From: Macrobrachium rosenbergii
Taxonomy: Eukaryota > Arthropoda > Malacostraca > Decapoda > Palaemonidae
DNA: 64,000 bases
Reading direction: 5' to 3'
Assembly: GCF_040412425.1 (NCBI RefSeq)
Contig: NC_089755.1
Span: 53,281,298-53,345,297 of the forward strand
The notes beneath the pieces were generated by a model. That model did not search any database. It saw only the letters and a program-made list of their open reading frames with translations, and had not been told where the DNA came from. Below are positions 53,310 to 64,000 of the stretch, piece by piece. Numbering within the stretch: the first letter of the stretch is position 1; the number at the start of each line of letters is the position of its first letter. The translations under genes and the position numbers were made by a program.

Positions 53310-54509
53310 TTTCTCTCAGTTCTGTCCCCATATTTTGCTGTTCATTTGCATCATACTGAATAACGAATTGCTAATCCTGTAATAATAATAATAATAATAA
53401 TAATAAAAAGTAACGAACTCGATTGACCGACAAGATTATAAGTTACAGTGACGACTGACCACCTGTCTTCAATTTTCTCCGTAACATTTATGATAACATC
53501 GCTTGCACCACTTGGAAATAATTTTTATTCTTCGCTTTCATTATTCTAAGAATTTTTGTTCAGTATTTGTAAACCCAGCACTTTAACCACGGGATTTCAT
53601 ATGCTTATGCTTGTCGTAAAGTCGGATAAAAAAAAAAAGGAATTAACAAAGGTACACAAAGGTTACAATAATGTGTTGGAACCGATATTAAATTCTATAT
53701 TTGATGCAGGTGTAAATATACTTTGTACTCGTCGAACTGATATGATCTATGTATGGGACTTTGGTCGTGTGTGCAGTTATACTGTATAGGCTATGTACCG
53801 TATATATAGTTTATTGCATGTATAAATATACTTTGTACTCGTGCATGGCATATGTAATTAACAATGTGGATTTTTTCTACATATGCTCAAGTGTACTTTC
53901 AAACGTAGAAATGATTATATAAAACTGTATAATTGCAACCAGGCAAGCATACGAGAATAAAATTCATACACGTGTGTACGAAAGTACATTTATGAGTGTA
54001 ATGAGTACAAGAGCATAGGACGAGATGAAAACTGCCTGGGTAAGTGGAATATTTAAGGCAAGTCGAGATAATATTTGCGCTTGAAAAATTTGGCAAAGGT
54101 TGTTGTTGCACGTACTGGGGAAGGGCGTCTTTGAATTATTGCACATAAGTATAAATCTAAGATTTTTTTTTCATGATGTACCGCTCTAGACAGGGCAAGA
54201 AGGCCATCCAGAAGTAGCCTCAGCTTTCCAGAAAGTGGTGTATTCGTTGTTGAACGATCATTTTTTTTTTAAATATGACAAGTTCCGCAGCTTCATTGAC
54301 AGAACTCCTTAGACCAAAATGCAAATTCCACAGGAAAATACGACGAGATCGCATCGTCATTGACAGAACTCCCGAGACCAGAAACGCAAATTTCCGCTGG
54401 AACATCGGGGTAAAACTGTCATCCGAGCGTTATCGCATTCACTCTCCGCAGAAGCCGAAAGTCGCGACGACGAAAGGCAGAGTAAACCGATCAAGAAACC
54501 AACCTTCAT
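51411..54509 (-). CDS. crustin-like antimicrobial peptide 3, Gly-rich type II
   Basis: Exon 1 (54504-54509) encodes Met-Lys. After a 2523-base intron, exon 2 (51980 down to 51411, acceptor GTTTCAG) begins VFLLCSLAIAATVSG, completing a signal peptide; total 191 residues. A glycine-rich region of about 80 residues follows, with repeated motifs such as GGLVPGGG, GGPGGILPGG and VGGGG. Then comes CRYWCRTPEGQAYCC and a WAP domain with NCPR, QCPP, TCSNDFKC, KCCYDVC and HVCKP. Signal peptide, Gly-rich, Cys-rich, WAP is the type II crustin layout, typical of shrimps. The protein would be secreted by haemocytes and act on bacteria. Reading frames antisense to the Gly-rich repeats are shadows. Confidence 0.94.
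52809..53406. repeat. 600-bp fold-back element in crustin 3 intron
   Basis: A left arm at about 52900-52974 (CAGGATAAGAATTCG to GAGAGAAAAGAC) is the reverse complement of a right arm at about 53306-53380. Outside the arms are complementary (TTA)n (52809-52899) and (AAT)n (53382-53405) runs. Inside are two (TA)n runs (about 52976-53086 and 53228-53304) around a unique centre (53087-53227) containing CTGGTTCGACCTACG and GAGGTAGAGCGAATTGG. The arms differ at several positions. No coding capacity is seen. Confidence 0.85.
54280..54420. repeat. two-copy 71-bp tandem duplication
   Basis: CATTGACAGAACTCC, GAGACCA-AA-GCAAATT and nearby words occur twice about 71 bases apart, within the crustin 3 intron near its first exon. 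Confidence 0.6.
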
Positions 54510-54586
54510 GATGTCTTGTTGTGGGAAGCTGCCTTAGCAGAGCTGGTGGGCCGGAAAGAGTGGGGAAGACGACGTGCCTTGCCTGT

Positions 54587-54597
54587 CTTTTTATATA
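54587..54597 (-). promoter_or_regulatory. TATA box of crustin gene 3
   Basis: Reads TATATAAAAAG on the minus strand, about 80-88 bases before the ATG. Confidence 0.7.
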
Positions 54598-56156
54598 CGC
54601 GCCCCGAAGAAGCCGCAAACCTGTATTTTGCGAAAGATTTTTTTTTTTTAATACCCCTGCCCCATCGCAGCAGTCCCTCTTCGGTCCGTGTGTCGTTTAA
54701 ACCTTTTTTCTGCATTATCGACAGTCCGTGAACTTGGGAAGTCCTTGGGGGAATTCTGAGCACCAATTATATTTCCGTTTACGTTGTTTGTTTTTTACGA
54801 GTGACGTGATTTTTTTAGAGATTGCAGCCATTATTCATGTCGCTTCTACCTTTGTCGGGGAATCAGTTTCAAAGTGACTTCTGCCCTTCTGTCTGCTCCT
54901 TTCTTATGATGTTTAGTTATATACGTATATGCACGCGTACCAAATATACATTATCATCTCATGCAGTTTCTCAGTAGTTATGAAATGCATAGGTTCTGTT
55001 TAACTGGAGTTTAAGACGAGTCACACTTTGCCAAACTATGGTCACGTCTACAGTCCTTGTCAAAAACAATACCTTCCATTGCCAAGCTTTGGGACTCCAT
55101 TCCTTCTCATGTTATCCCACCAGTTCTTCCGGACATTGGCTTCGTTTAGTTTTTGGTTGTCCGTCCCTTTGTCTATAGGCTACATGACAAGCATACTAAG
55201 TTCTGGAACAAATAAGAATTTAGAGAATTTTACTTACTTAGGAAAAAGAAACTAATAAGTAAAATAGTTTGTCAGATTATGTATTACGAGATAAATGGAA
55301 AAGCCAGTTGGTGGCTGTGCTGTATAAAGATGAGTTGCTGGAGGTACATCTGATCATTATTTGGGTGAACTGAAAGTTAAGATAGCTGAAGAGTAGGGAG
55401 GGAGAGCGTGGATGTAGATGTAATTAAGAGAAATGTATTTTATAAAGGAAATATGAAGAACATATAATAAGAATATAAAAAGATGGTTTAGTGTTAAAGA
55501 CACGGGGGTAGAAGGAGTAGGCTATATGAGGAATAAAAAAAATTTAAGGATTGTGTAACATAACCACCAGGGAGTGTTTGTGGTGGGATGAAGAAATAGA
55601 AAATTTACTGTTGGAAAAAAGGAGATTTTTTTAAAGATAAAATATTATGACAGAAGCGAGGTTCATGTGTGCAGGATAGATAAAATAGTCAAGAAGATAA
55701 TAAGTAGGCAAGCAATGTAAATAGAGGTGTAAGTTGAGCAAGAACTGCAGGGAGGGAAAAGAGCTGTTCTAAAGAGAAGCACGTGCAGAGAGAAAGGTTA
55801 AAGAACAAATGGGTCTCAAAATCAGATACAAGTGATAAAATGAGTATATTCAGACCTAGTAAGATACAGTTGGTTTCCTAAAGATTTACTGAATGAATGT
55901 GGGAGACAGAAGAGAGGTAGATGGATCTGAATGACAGAAGAATGGAAGGGGTAAATGTAAGTTTAAGAATGTGTGTCGATTCGACCTTTCCCTTCTAAAG
56001 GCAAACAGTTCTTGTCTAGACATCTTAAAATGCAATATTCAAACTAATTTCCATTTCGGTAGTTCCTCTAAGGGCACAGATAAGTTGTCCATCTGTCAAG
56101 CAAGGGGAAAGTTTCATGACTGAGCTATTGCCAAAAGATGTAATCTATACAAAGCT

Positions 56157-56158
<2 letters not shown>
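54598..56158. other. upstream of crustin gene 3, otherwise nothing recognised
   Basis: It would hold the distal promoter of crustin 3. The rest (about 55300-56000) is purine-rich DNA without an exon or recognisable repeat. Confidence 0.4.

Positions 56159-56229
<71 letters not shown>
56159..56229. repeat. (CT)n microsatellite
   Basis: CT run of about 70 bases. Confidence 0.95.
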
Positions 56230-56232
<3 letters not shown>

Positions 56233-56599
56233 AAAGTTTTTTACTTCCAGGAAAAATTTTCAAAAAATGTATATCTGCTGTGGTGACTTAGTATGTTTTG
56301 ACTTTCTAGGCACGCAACTGAGATGACCATCTCCAGAGTTTCATAAAAAGAGACATCTCTCCCATCTTTAAACCCTTTCCCCACATCTCCCCTGGTCCTA
56401 CCCCCTAACCCGCCCCAACGAAAACATGAACGAGAACGTAATTTTTTTCAGAAGAACGGCCCCTTGACAACAATGCCTGAAGCACAGTGCAGAGGTACTG
56501 ATGCGAATCTCCCATTCCTTAATTACAGGAACTTCAGACTTCTTGTTTTTTCCATCTCATGATTTGCCTAAATTAAACACGTATCCTTCACCACTACGT

Positions 56600-57440
56600 A
56601 AGGAAAGTATTTCAGTGACTCCAGATTTTCTTGAGTTTCGCAAACTCCATATTCTGTTCAATTTCAGTAGCTCCAAGTTTTCTTGAGTTCCAGTTTTCTT
56701 GAATTTCAAAGGCTCCAAAGGTTTTGGAACTTCAGTGACCTCTGGTTCATTTTGGAATTTCAAGGGCTCCGGAGTTTTGGAATTTCAATGACCTATGGTT
56801 CATTTTCGAATTTCAAGGGCTTCAAAGTTTTTGGAACTTCAGTGACCTCTGGTTCATTTTGGAATTTCAAGGGCTCCGAAGTTTTTGGAACTAAAGTGAC
56901 CCCAGGTTCATTTTGGAATTTCAAGGGCTCCGAAGTTTTTGGAATTTCAATGACCTCTGGTTCATTTTGGAATTTCAAGGGCTCCAAAGTTTTTGGAATT
57001 CCAGTACATCTGGTTCATTTTGGAATTTCAGAGGCTCCAAAGGTTTTGGAATTTCAATGACATCTGGTCCACTTTGGAGTTTCAAAGGTTCCAAAGGTTT
57101 TGGAACTTCAATGACCTCTGGCCCATATTGGAATTTCGAAGGCTCCAAAATTTTTGGAATTTCAGTGACATCTGGTCCACTTTGGAATTTCAAAGGCTCC
57201 AAAGTTTCTGGAATTTCAATGACCTCTGGTCCATTTTGAATTTCAAGGTCTCCAAAGTTTTTGGAATTTCAGTGACCTCTGGTCCACTTTGGAATTTCAA
57301 AGGCTCCAAAGTTTTGGGAATTTCAGTGACCTCTAGTCCATTTTGGAATTTCAAGGGCTCCATATTTTTTTGGAATTTCTTTGACTTCTGTTTTCTTGAA
57401 TTTCAAAGGCTTCATATTTTTAAGGGGGAATTTCAGTGAC
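56600..57440. repeat. 54-bp tandem array, about 14 copies
   Basis: Units with TTTTGGAATTTCAAGGGCTC, AAAGTTTTTGGAA, TTTCAGTGACCTCTGG repeat at about 54 bases. Because 54 is a multiple of three, long frames stay open on both strands: an 18-residue FWNFKGSKVFGISMTSGS type on + and a PLKFQNEPEVTEVPKT type on -. Frames are interrupted between sub-blocks. More copies continue after the SINE (about 57740-57835). Confidence 0.9.
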
Positions 57441-57462
57441 TCATATTTTCTTGACTTTCCAG

Positions 57463-57733
57463 TTCTTTATTGGAGGGGTGGGTAGAGCTCTCGGCTAGCA
57501 CGCTGTTGGCCCAGCGTTCGACTCTCCGACCGGCCAATGAAGAATTAGAGGAATTTATTTCACGTGATAGAAATTCATTTCTCGCCATAATGTGGTTCGG
57601 ATTCCACAGTAAGCTGCAGGCCCTGTTGCTAGGTAACCAGTTGGTTCTCAGCCACGTAAATTAAATCTAATCCTTCGGGCCAGCCCTAGGAGAGCGGGTA
57701 ATCAGCTCAGTGGTCTGGTTAAACTAAGATGTA
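57463..57733 (+). mobile_element. tRNA-derived SINE, second copy
   Basis: Matches the copy at 23629-23879 along its length: GGTAGAGCTCTCGGCTAGCA head, GCGTTCGACTCTCCG B-box, TGTTGCTAGGTAACCAG and TCGGGCCAGCCCTAGG body, TAAACTAAGATGTAC tail. It carries about 20 extra bases near 57561-57580. It interrupts the 54-bp array, so it was inserted after the array formed. No clean target-site duplication was resolved. Confidence 0.85.
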
Positions 57734-57739
57734 CTTAAC

Positions 57740-57835
57740 TCAAAGGTTCCATAATTTTTTTTCATTTCAGTGACCCCAGTTTTCTTAATTTCAAAGGCTC
57801 CATACTCTTTGGAATTTCGGTGACTCCATATTTGC
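57740..57835. repeat. continuation of the 54-bp array
   Basis: Degenerate units (AAAGGTTCCATAA, ATTTCAGTGACCCC, AAAGGCTCCATA, GGAATTTCGGTGACTCC) lie on the far side of the SINE. Confidence 0.75.
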
Positions 57836-58129
57836 ATCACATCACGCTAGTGAAGCCTTTGAGATGCTCTGTTCATGCCCTTTAAATGCAGGGCAAGGCC
57901 ACAGAGTTCACAGGGTATACCAGTGACCAACAGGGGAAAATTTTGCAAGTAGCAACCACTTAAAGATACCCTTCTGTAACACAGTATTTTGTAAGGTTAC
58001 ATTTCCCTCTTTTGGAAGGGTTATTCTTGAATTCTCTAGCAGACAGTTGGTCGGGTTTGGCAAAGGGGAATGAACAAAGAAAAATATTACTTTGTCAGCC
58101 TCTGTTCGTTACTTAAGGGATATGGACGT

Positions 58130-58415
<286 letters not shown>

Positions 58416-60064
58416 ATATATTATTTTACGATTTTTCCTGGGGAAATGCTTACCATGAGCTGGTTATAGACTCTAAATGAATGATTTCGTTACTTACCTC
58501 TATTTTGTATCAAATCTGACTGCTGTTGATTTAGGAAATTGTAAAAACAAGGAAAAAGGGGGAATTTATCTGAGCTGAGGGCTCTACTCACAAGGTATTG
58601 TAAGTAAACACGTTAGGGTAAGTTTAAAATTACGTGTATTTACATAAAATGAAATATCAGAAGATGAGATGGACTAATCAGGCATGCAAGGCCTGAGAGG
58701 TTAATTATAACTGGGAAAACTTGAAAGGATATCCGTCAGTGTGATGATGCTGACACAAGGCACAGTCAAGGGAGATTTCCACGGCTAACAAACCCTCTGT
58801 AAAGGGGAGAGATTCACGAATTAAAAGCAGTAAGGACGCAGTAAAATATACATAGGACAAGGCGAGCACAGAGGACGCCAAGAAGCCTTGAACACATGAT
58901 TTTATGTAATTGATTAAACAGGCATTTACGTAACACTGACCTAACAAGGCAAGGTTGATATCGAAACGCTGGCACTTAGAAATGAAAATAGGAAGTCAGT
59001 GTGACTGACATGGAAGAACCATTGCAACAGATCATTTTACCTTGTAGAAGAGATGGCTTCAGCAAGGGAAAATGGCGTCGGAGGAAGGGCTGGGCTTCAC
59101 TGGTAAGAAGACTAAAGGTCCCTACAAGATAGGACCACGCGGTAGGGCATGGCTCTCTGAAGGAAATGGAAGGGGGAGACGTGTTTCACTCGTGTCCAGC
59201 GGTGTGTCTCTCTCTTTTTCCTTCGATGAGACCCTTATATGACTTCGGTCAGGGGTCAGGAGGTTATCCCACAGGTAGATTGGGGTTGGTTTCATCTATG
59301 ACTCAGTCCCAGGTGTTCTCTCTTAATTTTTATCCGGCCAGGCACATGTTCAAGAAGAGAAAGTTGAAAGAGATATAAAGCGATTAAAAGATTAAGGGAG
59401 AGGCCTAGATTCCTTTCGCCCTTCCTTGTAAGGCAGCGCCCAAAATGCACTGTTGTATTATTCAGCTTTAAATGAAGCATTTGATGGCTGGGATTCTTGA
59501 GGAATTATTATAATAATACTGTATATATACACACATGCACGTAACCTACAGCATGCATGCAAGCGTTAGCTCATGGGCACGTCTGTACCTGCGTAAGCCC
59601 GTTTTTGCGTCTACATAGTTCCAAATGCCCACCAGTAGTGGCTAATTATGTAGCTTCGCATCTCCTCCAAGGTTAAACAGCTGTTCATTTTATTTTATTT
59701 TTGTTTCGCTTTTATTTTGTTATTTTCTTTTTATTTTCTCTCATGGATGACCGGAGTAAAAACAGAGAATGAAAAGCGCCTAGCGCACGATTCCTGTCGG
59801 GAAAAACGAAGGAGGAAATACAAGGGGTTGTGGTGAGTGACAAGGAGGAATCCGGTTCAATCCAGATTTTTCCTCGTTTCTCGACCGGCTTCTCCGGGAA
59901 CGTCGTCCTGCCGGTTTACGATCTCGGCCGATGTTATAACAGAGTACCAAGGCCAACCGAATTTGTAGAACGTTCTCGGGATTAAGCCTGTACGTTCTTT
60001 TGCTGATATCGTCTTCTCGGAAGTATTCTTGGAGTAATAGGTGTAATTAAATAAGAGGTGCAAA
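58416..60064. other. non-coding DNA, no gene seen
   Basis: Open frames of up to 80 codons have no recognisable domain. No repeat stands out. Confidence 0.4.
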
Positions 60065-60077
60065 GCGTTTGTGTATA

Positions 60078-60168
<91 letters not shown>
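60065..60168. repeat. (TA)n microsatellite
   Basis: TA run of about 100 bases. Confidence 0.95.
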
Positions 60169-60170
<2 letters not shown>

Positions 60171-60789
60171 TATACATATGTAGGCTGGATATATTTACAT
60201 ATATGTGTGTGTGTGCGGATGTATTTTAAATTTGCACATTGGCCGAAATGTAGCCATGTATTAATTTTTTTATTTTTATGAGCCTTTAATATATTTATAT
60301 AAGAGAGAGAGAGAGAGAGATAACACGCTTCCTAATGGGACTTTTTTTTTTTTTAATTAGTACCTTTAAACATAACGCACAAAGTGATACCTGAGCATCC
60401 AGGTCAAAATACAAAGTAAAGATGGGATCTGTTCCTATACATTTATTAACGAAGATGTATTATCAAGTATTATATCTCAAGAAATTAATATTAATATAAA
60501 TTCAACCTATAATGCAATGTGACAAGAATGTTACTGTTACAAAATTTCGGGGTAAATCATCAGGGCTTTTTTTTTTTGGCTGTGCTTTCAACAGATGTTA
60601 TAAACCTCACTTTCTAATTTCTTATTGCGAAATTTAGGAAGAATTTTCGCCTCCAGGTATGACTCGACACTATGAAAAGAGTTATGAAGTTGCTGATGAT
60701 GGAATACTGTAAAGTAACACTTTAAAGAGTAAAGAAAATTGCCATGGTGTTGGACTTCACGAAGGTAGCCAGCGCTCTCCGACTGCATG

Positions 60790-60850
<61 letters not shown>
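60790..60850. repeat. (TTA)n microsatellite
   Basis: ATT run of about 60 bases. Poly-Leu and poly-Ile frames over it are artefacts. Confidence 0.95.
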
Positions 60851-60851
<1 letters not shown>

Positions 60852-63059
60852 GCAGTAGTAGTAGTGGTAGAAGCAGTCCCTGGAAATGCCCACGAGCCTC
60901 CACGTGCCTCGTTCGGCTATAAAATTCGGCATTTCCATTTTCAGAAATAGAACTTAAGTCATCACTTACCAAAAGTCAAGATTTCCAAGGACGCGTATAT
61001 TTTCCAGCGAATTTCATACATTTGCCAAATCCCATCACATGGCACCCTTGATACCTCTCCTGAACACTAGAAGTCTGTATACTGAAAAGGCTACGTAAAC
61101 TTTTAAAAGGAGACAAGATAATGACCGGTAGCTCTACTAAATTAGTTATTCAGTTCCATAATACTGAAGGTTCTTCGCAGAAATGATTCATGTATCACCG
61201 AAGAAGTGCCTTTCGTAGGGCAAATGCTCAAAATCGAAGCGTTAAGAGCGTAAATGTTCGCATAATAACCGACCAGACCGGTTCTCCCGGCTAGCTGTGT
61301 GCTTGTGACCCCTGCCCCATGTTTTTCCCGTTCGGGACGCCGTGACGTCAGGGGCTCCTCTCAGCGCGAAGCTGGATTAAGTTTGCTTTGTCTTCTTCGG
61401 CCGAACGTTCTCGCGTGGTGTCGTCGATGTGTGAATTTCTGCAGATAAAAGAACTAGTTAGATTTTTCACCGAGCTAAAACGGTAAAAGGTTTTACCTTT
61501 AAGGAAAAAATTTGTTTACAATATAGCTATGGGAAAAAATAGTTTCCAATATAACTATGTTGATAACAGAACAATAACTTTTGTTAATAACAGCATAATA
61601 ATTATGTTAATAACAGCATAATTATAGTCCTGTATAAAGTATATATGTATGTATGTATATATATACATATACATATATACATAAGGTACAATGATATGCT
61701 CCAAGTTTTGCAATTTTACTTGTACCGATACATAAATTCGCATCCTTTTACTTCAGAACAGTCCAAGAAAATAAGCTGCCACTGGAACATGCTGGAGCAT
61801 TGGAATTACATTTTCTCTTACAGCGTGATCTGGAATGATAAGAAATCTTCCTAGGCTTTCCTCTCTCGTGGAAGCTGCATTGGTGTGCCGAGACTTTCCC
61901 TGTTCATAGCCCAGCGTTATCCCGAAATAACTGTTTACTGTCACGAACTTATCAGCCTAGAATAGATCATTAGCCGTGCTGTCTGTCTACCTATCTCTTT
62001 GCTCTATTTGTATAGTTAGATGGATCCACGAAAGATAGATAGATAGGTAGATAGACAGATAGATTGATAGATAGACTGACGACGATAAAGCTTGCCACTC
62101 AGTACAATTCTTTATGGAATTATTTAAAAAAAAATTCACTAGGTTCGTTGAATTCCTGCAACAGATTCGATACATTGCGATGGTAGTCCAACCAATCTAG
62201 AGTTCAGCATCTCAGTGACTTGGGTTCTTTTGGACTTGCTTTGAAAAGCCGTGTCATCGTACTCCACGCTATAATTATTAAAGCCCTGTTGATATCTACC
62301 ATATAAAACTTTCTAGGGTTTATGTTTAGTTACACGTACACGCGCTCGCGCGCGCGCACACACACACATATATATACAGTATATATGTGTGTGTGGTTGT
62401 AGACATACATACATTTATATTATACACACACACATATATATATAATATATAAATTTATTTATATGTAAACATTCCATTTTGAGGGGGGGAGGGCTTCTAC
62501 AGTAGGAGATGCTAATTTACACATTTCCATAATATATTTTTTTTACCCTAAGTCATCTCCACACCATTCCCAAAAAATCTGACATTACCCAATGGTCACC
62601 CATCCAAGAACTGACGAAACCAAGCGTATAGCCGTTCAGAAGACCACCAGGCAACACGAACTCATTAAAACAAACGAGGTACCTCCTTCGGTGACGCATG
62701 TTTGCGGTATCAAACACGATCTATTATCGTCTTAGACGAGTCTTTTCCTCCCGCCGCGGTTTCCGGTACTGTCTGGCAACTCTTGTGAAAAAAAGTGTGA
62801 CGTCATCTTATTTCTGCTTAAAAAGATTAATTTTTTTTTCCAAAGGCAATGAATCGAGATTGGGGTTCCGAGAAAGACGCGAAATCTCTAGATAGTAGGA
62901 AAAGATGCAGTTTGTTTGTTTGTTTTGTGATGGCTAAATCGAACTCTTAATATTTCGCAATCGGAATGTAAGTGAAATCTTTTGACATGCAAGAGATATG
63001 TAGAGGGAAAATATCAAAGTACACATACACTAATAAATTGATATCTTTCACATTGTCAG

Positions 63060-63063
<4 letters not shown>
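60851..63063. other. non-coding DNA, no gene seen
   Basis: A CpG-richer block at about 61290-61430 contains CRE palindrome TGACGTCA (61343-61350), and another lies at 62798-62805. A GATA-type tetranucleotide run lies at about 62030-62085 and a GC/AC run near 62341-62368. No exon is recognised. Confidence 0.4.
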
Positions 63064-63132
<69 letters not shown>

Positions 63133-63237
63133 CTGAATCATAAAATACATACACGTGATAACTGAATAAAGACAAAATATAGAACTCTAATGAATCTCTA
63201 ATAAAGACAAAATCCATATATATTTTGTCTTTATATA

Positions 63238-63330
<93 letters not shown>

Positions 63331-63340
63331 ATGTATGTAT
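63064..63340. repeat. (TA)n, (GT)n and (GTAT)n microsatellites
   Basis: A TA run at about 63064-63131, then TA at 63236-63288 passing into GT and GTAT repeats to about 63340. Confidence 0.95.
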
Positions 63341-63579
63341 ATATACATAAAATGTACCGGTTCTGAGAGTATGGAAAATATTCATTATTAGGTTGTAAGG
63401 TGTATTGCTTAGATCCTATGTAAAGTTAAGACATTTTATTGCTTTTATTTCCTGGGACTGTTATCAGTGAATACAAGGAATTTCCACATAAATCCCTTGT
63501 CCGTTAACAGTATTCAAAGATATTACGTATTTCTATTCTCATTCCAGCATCTTTCTCTTGGGCTGGAGTTTTACAATTA

Positions 63580-63661
63580 AGAAAGAGAGAGAGAGAGAAG
63601 GGGGGGGGGAGAGAGAGAGAGAAAGGCAGGAAACAAGAAAATGAATCTGAACAGTGTGTGT

Positions 63662-63700
<39 letters not shown>

Positions 63701-63900
63701 GGCAGGAAACAAGAAAGTGAATCTGAACAGTGTGTAGTGCGAAAGAGAGAGAGAGAGAGAAAAAGGAAGGAAACAAAAAATTAATCTGAACAGAGAGAGA
63801 GAGAGAGAGAGAGAAGGAAGGAAACAAGAAAATATATCTGAACAGAGAGAGAGAGGGAGAGAGAGAGAGACAAGGAAGGAAACAAGAAAATGAATCTGAA
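63580..63900. repeat. GA-rich minisatellite with a 60-90 bp unit
   Basis: Five units of the form GAGAGAGA, then AGG(C/A)AGGAAACAAGAAA, then ATGAATCTGAACAG, with GA runs of variable length. The Ser/Leu-rich minus-strand open frame is a by-product. Confidence 0.85.
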
Positions 63901-64000
63901 ATGCCCATCAGTTTTTTATCATCTTAATTTTTTCCTCCTGCGTGCGAAATTTCCAACATTACCAACAGTCCGGGAATTTCCTGAGATTCCCAACAAGAAT

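Overview
The window is nuclear DNA of a decapod crustacean, most likely a shrimp or prawn. Three things point there: a cluster of crustin-type antimicrobial peptide genes (a family described mainly from crustaceans), very heavy (TA)n, (CT)n and (TTA)n microsatellite load, and a tRNA-derived SINE. The species cannot be fixed from sequence alone. Genes are intron-rich, and most long open frames are artefacts of simple repeats (TA repeats read as Tyr-Ile, CTT or poly-T runs as Phe).

Region 1 (1-15374) has no coding exon I can recognise. It is probably upstream sequence or the large first intron of the lipin gene. It holds a 640-bp fold-back element, a dispersed decapod-type repeat, many microsatellites and a CpG-richer block near 9.5-10.2 kb with two CRE palindromes and an E-box.

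Region 2 (15375-about 36500, + strand) is a lipin / phosphatidate phosphatase gene. I could place 12 internal coding exons plus two alternative terminal exons, and all splice phases agree. The N-LIP start is missing; the first exon seen starts at VDIEINGE inside N-LIP. The polybasic nuclear-localisation region, the conserved WYWTWGELP segment and C-LIP with the catalytic DIDGT are all present. Exon 12 can splice to a proximal terminal exon (27945-28146) or a distal one (33080-33236). Both continue the same frame and give different C-termini; only the distal one keeps the canonical lipin ending. A 60-bp minisatellite lies between them.

Region 3 (36500-42380) is repeat-rich DNA with a possible orphan exon near 37.1 kb and a roughly 385-bp (TA)n tract.

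Region 4 (42388-54600) is a three-gene crustin cluster: one gene on +, two on -. Each has a TATA box, a tiny first coding exon (Met-Lys), a phase-0 intron, and one large exon carrying a 12-cysteine core that ends in a WAP domain. The third gene adds a long glycine-rich region. A 1.1-kb fold-back made of short palindromic units lies between the second and third genes, and another fold-back lies inside the third gene's intron.

Region 5 (54600-64000) has no gene I recognise. It holds a 54-bp tandem array that is open in several frames and interrupted by a SINE copy, several microsatellites, and a GA-rich minisatellite at the end.
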